This document shows, one piece after another, positions 1 through 9,771 of a stretch of DNA of 64,000 nt. The notes under the pieces were generated by a model. The model made no database searches, was not told the origin of the DNA, and saw only the letters and a list, made by a program, of their open reading frames with translations. How positions within the stretch are numbered: position 1 is the first letter of the stretch; every line of letters starts with the position of its first letter. A program made the translations under genes and the position numbers. Source of the DNA: JAJDFU01 sp964641965 (GTDB lineage Bacteria > Bacteroidota > Bacteroidia > Chitinophagales > Saprospiraceae); the NCBI GenBank assembly GCA_964641965.1, contig CAZXLD010000011.1:39141-103140 (forward strand), written 5' to 3'.

Positions 1-2
1 TC

Positions 3-2498
3 GACCTTGAATCCACCTTAGCAGTTGACCAGGCTCAATCCCGCTATAAGCTGCAGCAGACACTTTTGTCGCTAAATGAACTGGATCTGCAACTGGTGGG
101 CGAAGTGGGTTTATTGGAAGCGGATAAAATGGATTTGGACCTCGAGTTGAATGCGCCGGGAAATAATTTCAAAAGCCTTCTTTCCATGATCCCCGGGGCA
201 TACACCCAGGATTTTGAACAGGTTAAAACAGAAGGCGACTTCTCTTTGCGTGCCGGAACGAAAGGGATTTATGACCCGAGTAGTACCGACTATCCCCAAT
301 TCAATCTGGATTTGAATATCGCCAACGGAAAAGTGCAGTACCCAGATCTCCCCCTTCCGGTTTCCAATATCGCACTAACTACCCAGGTAGATCATCCAGG
401 AGGAGAGCTGGACCGCATGCAGATTAACATCAACCCGTTTCAGATGCAGATAGGTGACAATCCATTTAAGGGTAGGTTGGCCCTGAAAACCCCGATTTCG
501 GATCCGGATATTGATACAGATATCAAGGGAGTTATCGACTTGGCCACCTTGTCTCAGGCAATCCCCATGGAAGGTGTTGAAGCTTTGACAGGAAAGCTTA
601 CAGTTGATCTGGCTGCCAAAGCCAGGCTCTCCCAAATCGAGCGGGGAGTCTATGACCAAGTGGATATGTCGGGAAACTTGAAAACGGAGAATCTCACTTA
701 TCAGGGTGCGGGTATGCCCATGGTCACCTTAGAAAATGCGGGTTTCGCTTTTAGTCCTCAGTTCGTGGAGGTGCAACAATTTTCAGCCCAACTGGGCAAA
801 AGCGACCTGTCTGGTAGGGGACGCATTGACAATATCCTCGCCTGGTTCTCCCCTGAAAAAACCATGACCGGTAGCTTCAATCTCCGATCCAATTATTTCG
901 ATGCGAATGAGTGGACCGTGGATTCAACAGCGGAGGAAGATGCCCAGGAACATGAAATTGAGGTATTGAATGCTGAAGCTGAGTTGGAAATGGAACCCGA
1001 GGCAGAACTATTTGATCGGTATGATCTGAGACTGGATGCTCGATTCAACCAGATCGACTATGAGGAGTACGATATCCGAAATGCCCGCGTAATCGGTCAA
1101 ATGAACCCCAAGCTATTGGAAGTGAAAGAATTGGCAGCCAATATTGAAACCAGCGACCTTAGCCTGAACGGCGAACTCTTACATGTTATGGACTATCTAA
1201 TGTCCGATGGCATGCTTACCGGCAAGATCAACCTGAATTCCAATCGATTAAACTTGAACGAACTGCTCGGTTTGGATGAGGAGGTTTCGGAAGAACCGCC
1301 CATGACCAGCGAAGAAGTAGATGAAGAAGCCGTCTATGAAATTCCGGATAATATCAATCTGGTGATCGGCGCTAATATTGGACGGGTAGACTACACCAAC
1401 ATGGTTCTCAATGACCTTCGAGGTGAGGTGGTAATCCGGGATGAAGCCGCCGTTTTAAATGGAGTGAGCGCAAAAGCACTTGGCGGAAGAATTAATCTTA
1501 CGGGCCGATACGATACCAAAGGGGAAGGCAATCCGGAAGTGGCCTTAAAAATGGGATTGGAGGATATGGCCTTCCAACAGGCCTTCACCACCTTCAACAC
1601 CTTTGAGCGACTAGCACCGATTGGGAAGTTTATCAGTGGAAACTTCAATACAGATCTTCTGTTTGAGGGCGAAGTTGGAGAAAATATGTATCCGGTATTG
1701 ACTACTATCGATGCAGAGGGCTTCCTGGAAACTTTTGGCGCCGTCATCAATCAATTTAAACCCGTGACGGCTGTGGGTAATGCACTCAATGTACAGGCAC
1801 TGAAGGAAGCGATCCCACTTGAGAATACCAAGAATTGGTTTGAGATCAAGGATGGAACAATGGAGATCAAGCCGGTCAAGATCAACGTTAAGGACATGGG
1901 TTTTGTAGTTACGGGTAAACAGGGGCTGAATCTGGATATGGACTACTCGATCGCCGCTACCATACCCAGGAGTGTGTGGGAGAATAATGCGGTAGGCGCA
2001 GTGGCAAGTAAAGGCGTAGATGAGCTCCGAAACCAAGCCTCCAAACTGGGTATTTCCTGGGAGAAAAGTGAATATATCGATTTGAATATCGGCTTGGCAG
2101 GGACCCTTTCTAATCCAACAGTTAAATTCAACCTATTGGGAGCAGAAGGTTCAGCTAGCCTGGGTGACCTGGCCAAAAAAGAAGCCCAGGCCAAGGCCAA
2201 CGAAGCGCTGGATGAGGGTAAGGAGAAAGCTCAAGCCTTATTGGATGAAGCTCAGGATAGTGCTTTATCCAAAGCCGACGAACTCTTGGACGATGCTGTA
2301 CAGAAAGCCAAGGAACGGGTGACGCAGGATACCAATGTCCAGAAAGCGTTAGAGGATGTCGGTAAAAAGGCAGGCGCAGAGCTCGGCAAAGCCTTGGGCG
2401 ATACTTCCAAAACCGTAGAGACCATCAAAAAAGAATTAGAAAAATTTAATCCGTTTAAGCGGAAAAAGAGCAAAACGGATACGACGAAGAGTAACTGA
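3..2498 (+). CDS. AsmA-like protein, C-terminal part (5' end outside window)
   Basis: The reading frame is open to the left edge of the window, so the first visible codons are internal; the TTG at 66 is not a credible start. The visible 832 codons show long alternating beta-strand sequence with acidic linkers, typical of AsmA/TamB-like bridge proteins that span the periplasm and are thought to help lipid transport or outer-membrane assembly. The last ~110 residues change to an Ala/Lys/Glu-rich, strongly helical coiled-coil-like tail ending in a basic KRKKSK stretch. The family call rests on overall composition and pattern; no catalytic motif is expected. The next gene is convergent, so this gene ends its transcription unit. 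Confidence 0.75.
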   Translation, partial: DLESTLAVDQAQSRYKLQQTLLSLNELDLQLVGEVGLLEADKMDLDLELNAPGNNFKSLLSMIPGAYTQDFEQVKTEGDFSLRAGTKGIYDPSSTDYPQFNLDLNIANGKVQYPDLPLPVSNIALTTQVDHPGGELDRMQININPFQMQIGDNPFKGRLALKTPISDPDIDTDIKGVIDLATLSQAIPMEGVEALTGKLTVDLAAKARLSQIERGVYDQVDMSGNLKTENLTYQGAGMPMVTLENAGFAFSPQFVEVQQFSAQLGKSDLSGRGRIDNILAWFSPEKTMTGSFNLRSNYFDANEWTVDSTAEEDAQEHEIEVLNAEAELEMEPEAELFDRYDLRLDARFNQIDYEEYDIRNARVIGQMNPKLLEVKELAANIETSDLSLNGELLHVMDYLMSDGMLTGKINLNSNRLNLNELLGLDEEVSEEPPMTSEEVDEEAVYEIPDNINLVIGANIGRVDYTNMVLNDLRGEVVIRDEAAVLNGVSAKALGGRINLTGRYDTKGEGNPEVALKMGLEDMAFQQAFTTFNTFERLAPIGKFISGNFNTDLLFEGEVGENMYPVLTTIDAEGFLETFGAVINQFKPVTAVGNALNVQALKEAIPLENTKNWFEIKDGTMEIKPVKINVKDMGFVVTGKQGLNLDMDYSIAATIPRSVWENNAVGAVASKGVDELRNQASKLGISWEKSEYIDLNIGLAGTLSNPTVKFNLLGAEGSASLGDLAKKEAQAKANEALDEGKEKAQALLDEAQDSALSKADELLDDAVQKAKERVTQDTNVQKALEDVGKKAGAELGKALGDTSKTVETIKKELEKFNPFKRKKSKTDTTKSN

Positions 2499-2692
2499 GA
2501 ACCGTCGTTATAGCGTTGCATTGCTTTTGGCTTTCGGCCCGTGCTGGATGCTAGCGCCCTAGGGCGTGACCCTTGAAGCTGGATACTGGATACTCACTGC
2601 TAGATGCTTGCCATCTGCCATTCGACACTTGAACCCCACTATCGGTCAATCAGAAATCTTTAATTTAAATACCTTATTTTAAAATTAAATTT
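2499..2692. other. Convergent intergenic region with short tandem words
   Basis: A non-coding stretch between two convergent genes. It contains short near-tandem words (GGATACTGGATACT) and a palindromic CGCCCTAGGGCG. No hairpin followed by a T run stands out, and no gene is visible. Confidence 0.4.
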
Positions 2693-3496
2693 TTATTCCA
2701 ATCGTTTCATCCGCCACTTCTCTCCTACCAATTTTCGATCTGTATCGATAAAGCGACCAGAAAAGGTATTTTTCTGAATTTGCAATTCAGTGTATAGCAC
2801 TTGCTTTTCCATGGCTGGATTGGAGCTGTGGAGAATAATCCAGTGGCATCGGTGATCCCCTTTGCAGTCTCCAATGGCATAGTAGGCATCCAGTGCTTCA
2901 AAGGCACGTGCTTTGCCAATGTTGGTAGCGATATCTGTACCCATGGAGGCTTGGTCTTTATCAACTATGATCCAGGCACCGTAGATGCCAGACTGGATGT
3001 ACATACCATTCAATCCTTCATACGCCCAGACGCCGTTTAACTTGGAGCAGGAAGAAGCTTCACCCCAATCCGCAACCTTACGAGCAACGCCTTGAGGAGC
3101 ACGGTTTCCCGCCGAATCAATTACCCAGTAATTGCCTTTGTCGCCGATGATCTTAAAATCAAATGAAAACGAGGTTCCAACCTGTTTGGGGTCTTTGGTA
3201 AACTGCTGCACCACAGTTCCCCGATTACCTTCGCAAGACCAGGTACCTGCACTAATGGTCATTGCATCAAAGGCAGCCGCTTTGTCCTGTGCAGTAGCAT
3301 CTGACAATTCAAAATCAAGGCGTTTCTTTTGATTTAAAACCCAGATGTAATGGCCCGGTGTCAGAATATTCATGCCTTCAATACCTTCAGTTTCATACTT
3401 CCATACGCCAAAAAGCGTCTCGCAGGAAGATTGAGCTTGCACGAGGTTTGTAATAAAAAGTAAGGAATAGATAAAAAGAAAAATTTGAGTTTTCAT
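2693..3496 (-). CDS. Secreted hypothetical protein with two repeated domains
   Basis: 267 aa. The N-terminus is a clear Sec signal peptide ending near VQAQ. The mature part contains two related copies of about 115 residues, each opening with Cys-x-x-Leu-x-Gly-Val-Trp and followed by an aromatic/Gly-rich stretch (near residues 25 and 150). This looks like a duplicated small beta-barrel, lipocalin-like fold. No catalytic motif is visible and I do not recognise a named family. It probably acts in the periplasm or outside the cell. Its neighbour, a TPR protein, is on the same strand 127 bases upstream, so co-transcription is possible but not shown. Confidence 0.7.
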   Translation of the reverse strand: MKTQIFLFIYSLLFITNLVQAQSSCETLFGVWKYETEGIEGMNILTPGHYIWVLNQKKRLDFELSDATAQDKAAAFDAMTISAGTWSCEGNRGTVVQQFTKDPKQVGTSFSFDFKIIGDKGNYWVIDSAGNRAPQGVARKVADWGEASSCSKLNGVWAYEGLNGMYIQSGIYGAWIIVDKDQASMGTDIATNIGKARAFEALDAYYAIGDCKGDHRCHWIILHSSNPAMEKQVLYTELQIQKNTFSGRFIDTDRKLVGEKWRMKRLE

Positions 3497-3623
3497 ATAA
3501 GTATTTTATTTAAATAATAATATTCCTTTTGGAAGGAGCTTCACCCCAAAAATTCACATGACAGCTTAAAGTAAATGGGAAAAGCAGGTTAAAATATCCT
3601 GCCCTTCCCACAGGTGATTCATC

Positions 3624-4745
3624 CTATTCAAAAGTAGATATACCAAAAGCATTCATAACCAAGATCTTCCACTCATCTCCTACGCGTTCCAGCACACGCA
3701 ATTCCTTGGTAGGTCCTCCTTCACCTATTTGTTGGTCGAACGTAAGGGTGACATTGTTACCATTCACACTCCAATTGAAATTAGTACGGCTTATATCCTC
3801 TCCTGCGCGAGCAGTATCTCCTTCCTGCATCCAGGAATCGATCTGTTTGGAGATCTGATTCCATCCCGAATACTGATATAATTCGTCCTTGGCTACATAA
3901 GTAAACAAGGTACCTGGTCCTTTTTTGTAACAGGAAGCCCAGGCGTCATAATCGTTCTTCATAAAACTGTTGGTTTCGTACTCGACCACCCGCATCGCAG
4001 CTGCTACTTCGGCTTTGTCGGCAGAAGCCCGAAAATTCTTGTCCATTTCAACTGCCTTGCGGAACATCTCCTCCGCATTTTTATAAATACCGGCAGCCAT
4101 GAAGAAATCCCCCTTGCTATCATATGGGTTCGGATGGTCGGGGTTTAATTTAATATATCGGTCAAAGGCCTGGCGGGCTTCGCCCATACGCCCAGCTGAC
4201 ATCAAAAAGTAGCCTTTAATATTGTAGGGAGAAGCAAAATCAGGGTTTAGGGCATTCGCCTTTTCAACGGCCTGAACGGCATGATCAAAATCTTCCTGAT
4301 AGGCATGGAAAATTCCATTGGTCATGTGGGCTTCTATGTTTTTAGGATATTCCACAGCCAATTGCTGCCCTAAATCCCGAAGGTCAGCTTTGGGATCTGC
4401 TTTCAGGCGTTTCAAGGCTTCTTCCAGGATGTTTTCGCCAGAATTTCGCGTGCCAGTAGTCGCGAGTGCCCGATTCAGATGCTTTTCAAATCCAAGCTCG
4501 TTTTCGAAAAAGTAATCATTCATCGCCAGTTGGAAGTGGGCCATGAATAAATTCGGCTCGACCTCAAGGGCTTCCTCCATTTTGGTGACCATGTTGGGAA
4601 AGTCCGCATCAAACATATATTCCAAGCCATCTTGATAGTGCTTGAGGGCACGGTCGGATTCGGAAGTAGCGGGAAGGAATAAATCCTGAGCAGGGAGTGA
4701 AAAAAAGGCGAATAGCGCAGCTAAGAAAAAGAGTACCTTTTTCAT
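3624..4745 (-). CDS. Secreted TPR protein with C-terminal SnoaL-like domain
   Basis: 373 aa with a Sec signal peptide ending near LPAQ. Residues ~35-250 hold consecutive TPR-type helical repeats (patterns such as A-x-x-x-Y-x-x-A-L and N-P-D-x-x-P-Y-x-x-K-G). Residues ~255-373 look like an NTF2/SnoaL or DUF4440-type alpha+beta domain (VEYETNSFMKNDYDAWASCY opening, strands VNGNNVTLTFDQQ near the end). TPRs bind proteins; the C-terminal fold is often a ligand pocket or a non-catalytic scaffold. The biological role is unknown. Confidence 0.75.
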   Translation of the reverse strand: MKKVLFFLAALFAFFSLPAQDLFLPATSESDRALKHYQDGLEYMFDADFPNMVTKMEEALEVEPNLFMAHFQLAMNDYFFENELGFEKHLNRALATTGTRNSGENILEEALKRLKADPKADLRDLGQQLAVEYPKNIEAHMTNGIFHAYQEDFDHAVQAVEKANALNPDFASPYNIKGYFLMSAGRMGEARQAFDRYIKLNPDHPNPYDSKGDFFMAAGIYKNAEEMFRKAVEMDKNFRASADKAEVAAAMRVVEYETNSFMKNDYDAWASCYKKGPGTLFTYVAKDELYQYSGWNQISKQIDSWMQEGDTARAGEDISRTNFNWSVNGNNVTLTFDQQIGEGGPTKELRVLERVGDEWKILVMNAFGISTFE

Positions 4746-4957
4746 ACGAATGGTTTTAGGTTTGGTAAAAAACTTGGCTTCCTAACGCAAAAGTCGTCAG
4801 AATACCTTTCCCAAATATACTCCAATTCAGGCACTTATACAGGTTCATATTTTACAGCAATCTCAAATTAGTGGGGCTGAACCTCCAAGGGATGATAAAA
4901 TCATCAGGGCTATAAGATCATTGTTCTTCATCTGAGAAAGAAAAAAGACTACATCTT

Positions 4958-5409
4958 ATGAAATACTGGAAAGGTGGTCGATTTTGGATTGTTACCTGCT
5001 TATCCTGTTTCCTAATCATGGGAGCAGTATTCGCCTTACCGCATGAAATTTCTTACAGGAAAGAACGGTTAGCGTTGACCTATAAAAACAAAAGTCGGGC
5101 TTTTAAAATAGGTGATCGAATTAAAGTCAAAACTTTGGGAGAAAAAAGATAAAAGGTCGTCTCAGCTCTTTTGATGGGAAACACATTCATATTGACGGCA
5201 AAGCTGTTGCAATAGAAGAGATTAAAATGGTGAAAAAGCAGTCCGGTGCACTCCTTTTCTTTGGTATTTTATCCCTGATTGGTGGCAAGCTTTTATTTAT
5301 AGTAGGTTTAGCAGCATCAGTCTCTAGCGGATCCTTGTTCTTATCCATATTGGGAATCATCCTTTTTATCACAGGTTTTGGGATGATAGTTGGATATGCT
5401 GCAGCTTGA
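4958..5409 (+). pseudogene. Small membrane protein gene broken by a -1 base in an A run
   Basis: Two abutting frames form one plausible protein. The first (4958-5152) has an N-terminal hydrophobic segment and a basic KIGDRIKVKTLGEK stretch, then stops. The second frame carries KIKGRLSSFDGKHIHIDGK directly after the break and continues through IEEIKMVKKQSG into two hydrophobic helices, ending at 5409. Adding one A to the A6 run at 5142-5147 joins the frames with no residue lost. The joined product (~150 aa) would have an N-terminal signal or anchor, a short beta domain and two C-terminal membrane helices. It may be a pseudogene, a slippage-dependent gene or a base-calling error. A start at 5227 would make only the 60-aa two-helix tail. 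Confidence 0.7.
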
Positions 5410-5467
5410 TTCTAACATAGCGCTGTCTGATCGCTTCTTTCTATCTTAAGATTCTACATTCAGCATT

Positions 5468-5767
5468 CTACAACTCTCCTCTTCTCGCAACCAACACCTC
5501 CTTGATCTCGTGCATACGTTTGGCATCCAGTTTGTAGTTCCACATCACCAGGATGGCCAGGCCGGCCGTAAAGGCTGGAGCAATAATGTCTGCCAGACTT
5601 AGCCGGGTAAGGGTTTCAGTGGTTTGTAGCGCAGCATTTTGATCGAATCCTACCAGTTTCAGAATCAAGCCTCCCAACACCAACGCCAGGGCCAGTCCCA
5701 GTTTGACCATCCACCAGTAGATCGCCCCAAAGGTTCCTTCCTTGCGCAGCATGCTGTTTTCCAGTTC
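5468..5767 (-). pseudogene. C-terminal remnant of a GPH/MelB-type MFS transporter
   Basis: About 100 residues matching the last two transmembrane segments of the glycoside-pentoside-hexuronide:cation symporter family: a REG-x-F-G-A type entry (RKEGTFGAIYWW), the helix KLGLALALVLGG, a loop G-F-D-x-N-A-A-L-Q, a second helix and a tail of the form Y-x-L-D-x-x-R-M-x-E-I. Full-length members have ~12 helices and over 450 residues; upstream of ~5767 the frame runs into stops and the homology ends. It is therefore a 5'-truncated remnant, although the ATG at 5752 could still be translated into a 94-aa two-helix peptide. Confidence 0.7.
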
Positions 5768-5863
5768 AATTTAGTATTATTGAAATGAAATCTTTCACGA
5801 GTTAAACACATGCTCTTTGATAGATCATTTGGCACAAAATGGCTTGAATAAAACCCATGTGAT

Positions 5864-7492
5864 ATGTCAATTAAATTAATCTCCCTTAAAGCCGGACTCC
5901 TTCTGCTTTCCTTAATCTTGGGCTATTCATGCAATTTGGATAAACAAGTACCTATTACTCCCCTCTACCTTTTAGAACTCAACAATACCAACCTCCTGGT
6001 AACCGAAGTAGCCAACCAGCTGACGGAGCCCTGGGAAATCCTCTGGGGACCGGATGCGCATATCTGGTTTACCGAACACCGGGGTTTCATATCCAGGATG
6101 GATCCCACTACTGGTTACTGGAAGCGGCTAACCAGCATCCCCAAGCTGCATTACGAACGCACTTCCGGTGTACTGGGCATGGTATTGCATCCCGATTTTG
6201 AGGATGAGCCTTATGTGTATGTGCATTATACTATCGATAATCCTACCCCGGATGATCCGGAACGCATTACTTCCGAAGTGACACGGTATACCTATGTGGC
6301 TCAATCCGATACGCTTATTCAGCCGAAAAAGATATTGGCTGACATCCCCGGTCAACCCTGGCACAACGGATCACGCCTGCTCCTTACCCCTGATCATAAG
6401 CTCATCCTCGCTACCGGGGATATTGGTGATGATGAAGGGTCGCAAGACCCGAATACTCTCACTGGCAAAATGCTTCGTATGAATCTGGATGGGTCTATCC
6501 CCGAAGATAATCCCATAAAAGGTAGTTACGTTTATTCCATCGGGCACCGCAACACCCAGGGTCTGGTTTATGCGAACAACCGTATCTATAATTCGGAGCA
6601 TGGACCAAATAATGATGACGAGATTAACATCGTGCAGCCGAGCCAAAATTACGGTTGGCCGGAAGTGGAGGGCTACTGCAACACCCAGCATGAGTTGGAG
6701 TTTTGTGCGGGCACATCCGTTATCGAACCGCTAACGACCTGGACACCCACCATTGCCCCGTCGGGTCTGGACTATTACGATCATCCATCGATTCCGGAAT
6801 GGAACAACAGCCTCTTACTCGCCAGCCTGAAGGGCCGTTCCCTGCGAGTGTTGACTCTAAGTGCCGATGGCAACCAAATCACCCAGGAAGAAATCTATTT
6901 TCAGCAACTCCTGGGACGCATCCGGGACGTTTGTGTTTCGCCGGAGGGCAACATCTATATCTCTACCAGCAATACCGATTGGCATCCCAACCTGCAAGGC
7001 TGGATGTACGAGGGATTGCCCAAGGCAGGCGATGACCGAATCATTCGGATATCGGCTGTTATACCGCCTAGTCTGGATCTGGCAACTATTCCCAGAATTC
7101 AAGCCGATACGACTCCTATACCGCTATTCAACGAAGATTACGAGTATATGGCCAATAGCGAGGATTTAGGGACTAGCCTATACGTACGACACTGCGCAAC
7201 TTGTCACCTTCCGGGTGGTAACGGAGTGCCGGATGCCATCCCACCCCTGGTCAATAGTGAATGGGTAACGGACGACAAAGCCAGACTGATTCAGTTAACG
7301 CTCGAAGGCTTGTCCGGTAAGATCCAGGTAGCCGGCACCACCTATAATGCGATTATGCCGGGCTATGCAGTCTTGCTCACTGATCCGGAAATAACAGCTA
7401 TATTGAATTTTATCCGCACCGAATTCAATGAGGAGACGGAACTGATTTCGGTGGAAGAGGTCCGGCAGATCAGGGCTGGAAAGACGTTTTAA
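5864..7492 (+). CDS. PQQ-type sugar dehydrogenase (GSDH fold) with C-terminal cytochrome c
   Basis: 542 aa lipoprotein (lipobox ...GYSC near residue 23). Residues ~40-400 are a six-bladed propeller of the glucose/sorbosone dehydrogenase family; characteristic segments are GVLGMVLHPDF, IGHRNTQGL, EHGPNNDDEIN and APSGLDYY. Residues ~430-520 form a mono-heme cytochrome c with CATCH at 443-447 and a distal Met (IMPGY). It should oxidise a sugar with PQQ in the periplasm and pass electrons to the fused heme. The cytochrome domain closely resembles that of the giant protein at 24146-27313 (shared P-L-x-N-S-x-W, R-L-I-x-L-T-L, G-L-x-G-x-I-x-V pattern). The substrate cannot be told from sequence. Confidence 0.85.
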   Translation: MSIKLISLKAGLLLLSLILGYSCNLDKQVPITPLYLLELNNTNLLVTEVANQLTEPWEILWGPDAHIWFTEHRGFISRMDPTTGYWKRLTSIPKLHYERTSGVLGMVLHPDFEDEPYVYVHYTIDNPTPDDPERITSEVTRYTYVAQSDTLIQPKKILADIPGQPWHNGSRLLLTPDHKLILATGDIGDDEGSQDPNTLTGKMLRMNLDGSIPEDNPIKGSYVYSIGHRNTQGLVYANNRIYNSEHGPNNDDEINIVQPSQNYGWPEVEGYCNTQHELEFCAGTSVIEPLTTWTPTIAPSGLDYYDHPSIPEWNNSLLLASLKGRSLRVLTLSADGNQITQEEIYFQQLLGRIRDVCVSPEGNIYISTSNTDWHPNLQGWMYEGLPKAGDDRIIRISAVIPPSLDLATIPRIQADTTPIPLFNEDYEYMANSEDLGTSLYVRHCATCHLPGGNGVPDAIPPLVNSEWVTDDKARLIQLTLEGLSGKIQVAGTTYNAIMPGYAVLLTDPEITAILNFIRTEFNEETELISVEEVRQIRAGKTF

Positions 7493-7534
7493 TTTATACC
7501 TGTCGGTTAGACAATCCGCATGTAAAAACAAACC

Positions 7535-8839
7535 ATGAAAAAATTATTCTTGGGGTTAGTGCTCTTTTCCCTTCTTTTAAGCTGTAGCACAGATCCATTT
7601 GACCAGCATTTTGTAACCGATGATATCGAAAACTTTTGGGAGGCTTATACGCAAATAATAGCCACCGAGGATACGTCCCTTCAGCAGCAATATCTGAGGG
7701 ATTTATACCTCCATAAAGGCACAGCAGGGCTTCGGGGTTTAATAGCTACAAGAAGATATACCGAAGAGGATTTTTTAACGAGTATTCATGCCTATCCCCA
7801 ATTCTGGAAATCCTTACAACCCAATACCGAAGATTTGGCAAAATATCAAAATGAAATAAAAAGGGATATTAAGAAGCTCAAACAATTATACCCACCTTTA
7901 AAGCCTGCCACTATTTATTTTAGTATTGGAGCTTTCAGAACCAATGGCACTACCTATGAAGGGAATGTATTGATTGGTAGTGAAATGGCGTTGATGGACG
8001 ATGAAATGGATATGCACGAATTACCAGAACGGTTCCAGGCATTTCGGGATGCTTATAAACCTCTGGACAATCTGGCTCTCCTTTGCACGCATGAATATAT
8101 ACACACCCAGCAGCAAGAGATCGTAAATATCCTGCTTTACGAATGCTTGTATGAGGGAGTCGCAGAGTTCTTATCCTGCAAAGCGACCGGGAAACCTTCC
8201 AACACCCCAGCCGTACTTTTTGGAAAAGAAAACCAGGAAGCGGTAGTGGCGCAATTTGTGGAAGATTTATACCTAACACAAAATAAATACAATTGGCTTT
8301 GGGGAGAAAATACCAATGCCTTACAGGTTCGGGATCTCGGCTATTACATCGGCTATGAAATTTGTGAACGCTATTACAATAATGCAGCAGATAAACAAAA
8401 GGCGGTACGGGAGCTAATCGAATTAGACTATACGGATGAGAAAGAAGTAGAGCGTATTGTGGACGCATCCGGACTCTTACCTAAGTCAATAACACAATTG
8501 TATAACGAATACGAAAGTAAGCGACCTACTGTGCTTGGAATTGAGGAATTTGAAAATGGGAGTCAAAGTGTAGATTCGGATATTAATCAAATTACCGTAC
8601 TCTTTTCGGAGCCGTTAAATGGACGTGAAAACGGACTCGATTTCGGACCATTGGGCAAGGCGTATTATCCCAAAGTGAATAATGCAACCAGGCAATGGGA
8701 GTCAAACAATCAATCTTATTCGTTCCGAGTTGATCTAGAACCCGGTAAAATATACCAGATGACCATCGGAGAGAACTTTCGATTGGAAAATGGGATCCGG
8801 TTGAAGCCTTATCTGATTGAATTTCAGACTAAACCGTAG
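7535..8839 (+). CDS. Lipoprotein with HExxH metallopeptidase motif and C-terminal Ig-like domain
   Basis: 434 aa. The lipobox lies in SLLLSC (Cys17). A helical domain contains HEYIH (residues 186-190) followed 16 residues later by EGVAEF, the arrangement of a gluzincin-like zinc site (two His plus a downstream Glu); it recalls DUF2268-type predicted proteases. From ~residue 335 to the end there is a beta-rich segment with a Big_5-like pattern (ITVLFSEPLNG, SYSFRVDLEPGKIYQM), an Ig-like domain often found on surface proteins. Starts 42 bases after the preceding sugar dehydrogenase and may share its transcript. Protease activity is inferred only from the motif. Confidence 0.7.
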   Translation: MKKLFLGLVLFSLLLSCSTDPFDQHFVTDDIENFWEAYTQIIATEDTSLQQQYLRDLYLHKGTAGLRGLIATRRYTEEDFLTSIHAYPQFWKSLQPNTEDLAKYQNEIKRDIKKLKQLYPPLKPATIYFSIGAFRTNGTTYEGNVLIGSEMALMDDEMDMHELPERFQAFRDAYKPLDNLALLCTHEYIHTQQQEIVNILLYECLYEGVAEFLSCKATGKPSNTPAVLFGKENQEAVVAQFVEDLYLTQNKYNWLWGENTNALQVRDLGYYIGYEICERYYNNAADKQKAVRELIELDYTDEKEVERIVDASGLLPKSITQLYNEYESKRPTVLGIEEFENGSQSVDSDINQITVLFSEPLNGRENGLDFGPLGKAYYPKVNNATRQWESNNQSYSFRVDLEPGKIYQMTIGENFRLENGIRLKPYLIEFQTKP

Positions 8840-8940
8840 GTTATTTTTTGGAAATAAATTTAACACCCTTACATGTTGCATCTGTTACACCAGCGTCTAC
8901 TACCGATTGTAAGATAAAATCACCCACTATGACTCATTAA

Positions 8941-9303
8941 AGTAAGGTATTCCGAATCTTGTGTATCATTGGCATTTTGCTCTTACTTTTCATCGCACTA
9001 TTCCATGCCAGTGGGTTCAACTACATTAGTGGCTTGGTTGAATCCTCCAAGGTTTCCGACTTAATCAAATCGATCTTCCACGTGCTCTTTATCCTACCGA
9101 CCATTCAGCTTATCGGCCTGGCTACGTTCGGGATCATGGCTTTATACCTGAAGGAGGAAGCCAATAAGATCCTGATCCCCCTCGCCGTTCTCGTGTTGGT
9201 AGATGCTTTGCTAGCCTTTTACCTCAATGCGCTTATTCCCGGACTAGTTCTGGCCGTGCCCGCCATCTTGTTTGGAATTGCTGCTTATCAAAATAGGGGT
9301 TAA
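8941..9303 (+). CDS. Small four-helix membrane protein, start codon unclear
   Basis: About 115-121 aa with four hydrophobic helices and no soluble domain. The frame is open from the TAA at 8938-8940 onward but holds no ATG before the first helix. A TTG at 8959 is the only common alternative start, and no good ribosome-binding site precedes it. The upstream residues SKVFRI fit a normal N-terminus just before the first helix, as if an ATG had been lost at 8938. It may be a gene with a damaged start or one using a rare start codon. No family recognised. Confidence 0.5.
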   Translation, partial: SKVFRILCIIGILLLLFIALFHASGFNYISGLVESSKVSDLIKSIFHVLFILPTIQLIGLATFGIMALYLKEEANKILIPLAVLVLVDALLAFYLNALIPGLVLAVPAILFGIAAYQNRG

Positions 9304-9336
9304 TAGGCAGCAGCAGATAAATGACCTTCTTTACTG

Positions 9337-9500
9337 GAAGCCATCTCAAAAATGCTTTTGATGCCGAAAATGAAGGACTTTGGTACCAGATGAGGCGCAA
9401 AAACGGGGCCTAGCCGTAGCTAAGTGACGCTTTTTGCAACGAAATATGGTGCCAAAAGACACATTTGCAGGCCAAAGGGTATTATTGAGATGGCTTCTAA
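9337..9500. repeat. 164-bp hairpin repeat, copy 1 (MITE-like)
   Basis: Near-identical (two mismatches that I can see) to 62389-62552. The ends are a perfect 13-bp inverted repeat, GAAGCCATCTCAA (9337-9349) and TTGAGATGGCTTC (9485-9497). Inner segments are also complementary (CTTTGGTACCA with TGGTGCCAAAAG; GCAAAAA with TTTTTGC), so the whole unit can fold into one long imperfect hairpin with GCCTAGCCGTAGCTAAG at its tip. It has no open frame. The rest of the 9304-9771 gap holds no supported gene. Confidence 0.85.
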
Positions 9501-9771
9501 TCGTTCTATCCTAGTTGTGATCTTCAGTCGGCGTACACCTGTATACCTAACGATTGAAACGCATAGTAGAAAGTTGTAAATTTTCAAAAACTAAGTAGCA
9601 ACTTTGAGGATCATTACCCAAGCCAACGCCATAGTATTTATCTGCCTAATTTCAACTATCTCATTAGAGGGCTGGCCTTGGGGACGTCCGCTTTGCAAGA
9701 TAAGTTGGGTATAAACCCTTACTCCACCAACTTCGCAGGAATAGTCAGATAAAAAATGCCCATTTAAAATC

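Noticed and set aside
2530..2640. Tandem GGATACT words as a possible CRISPR or satellite
   Set aside because: Only two adjacent copies, no regular spacers.
5143..5149. Programmed -1 frameshift site in the A run
   Set aside because: In the reading phase the heptamer is A AAA AGA, so the A-site tRNA would not re-pair well; not a standard slippery sequence and no downstream stem was evident.
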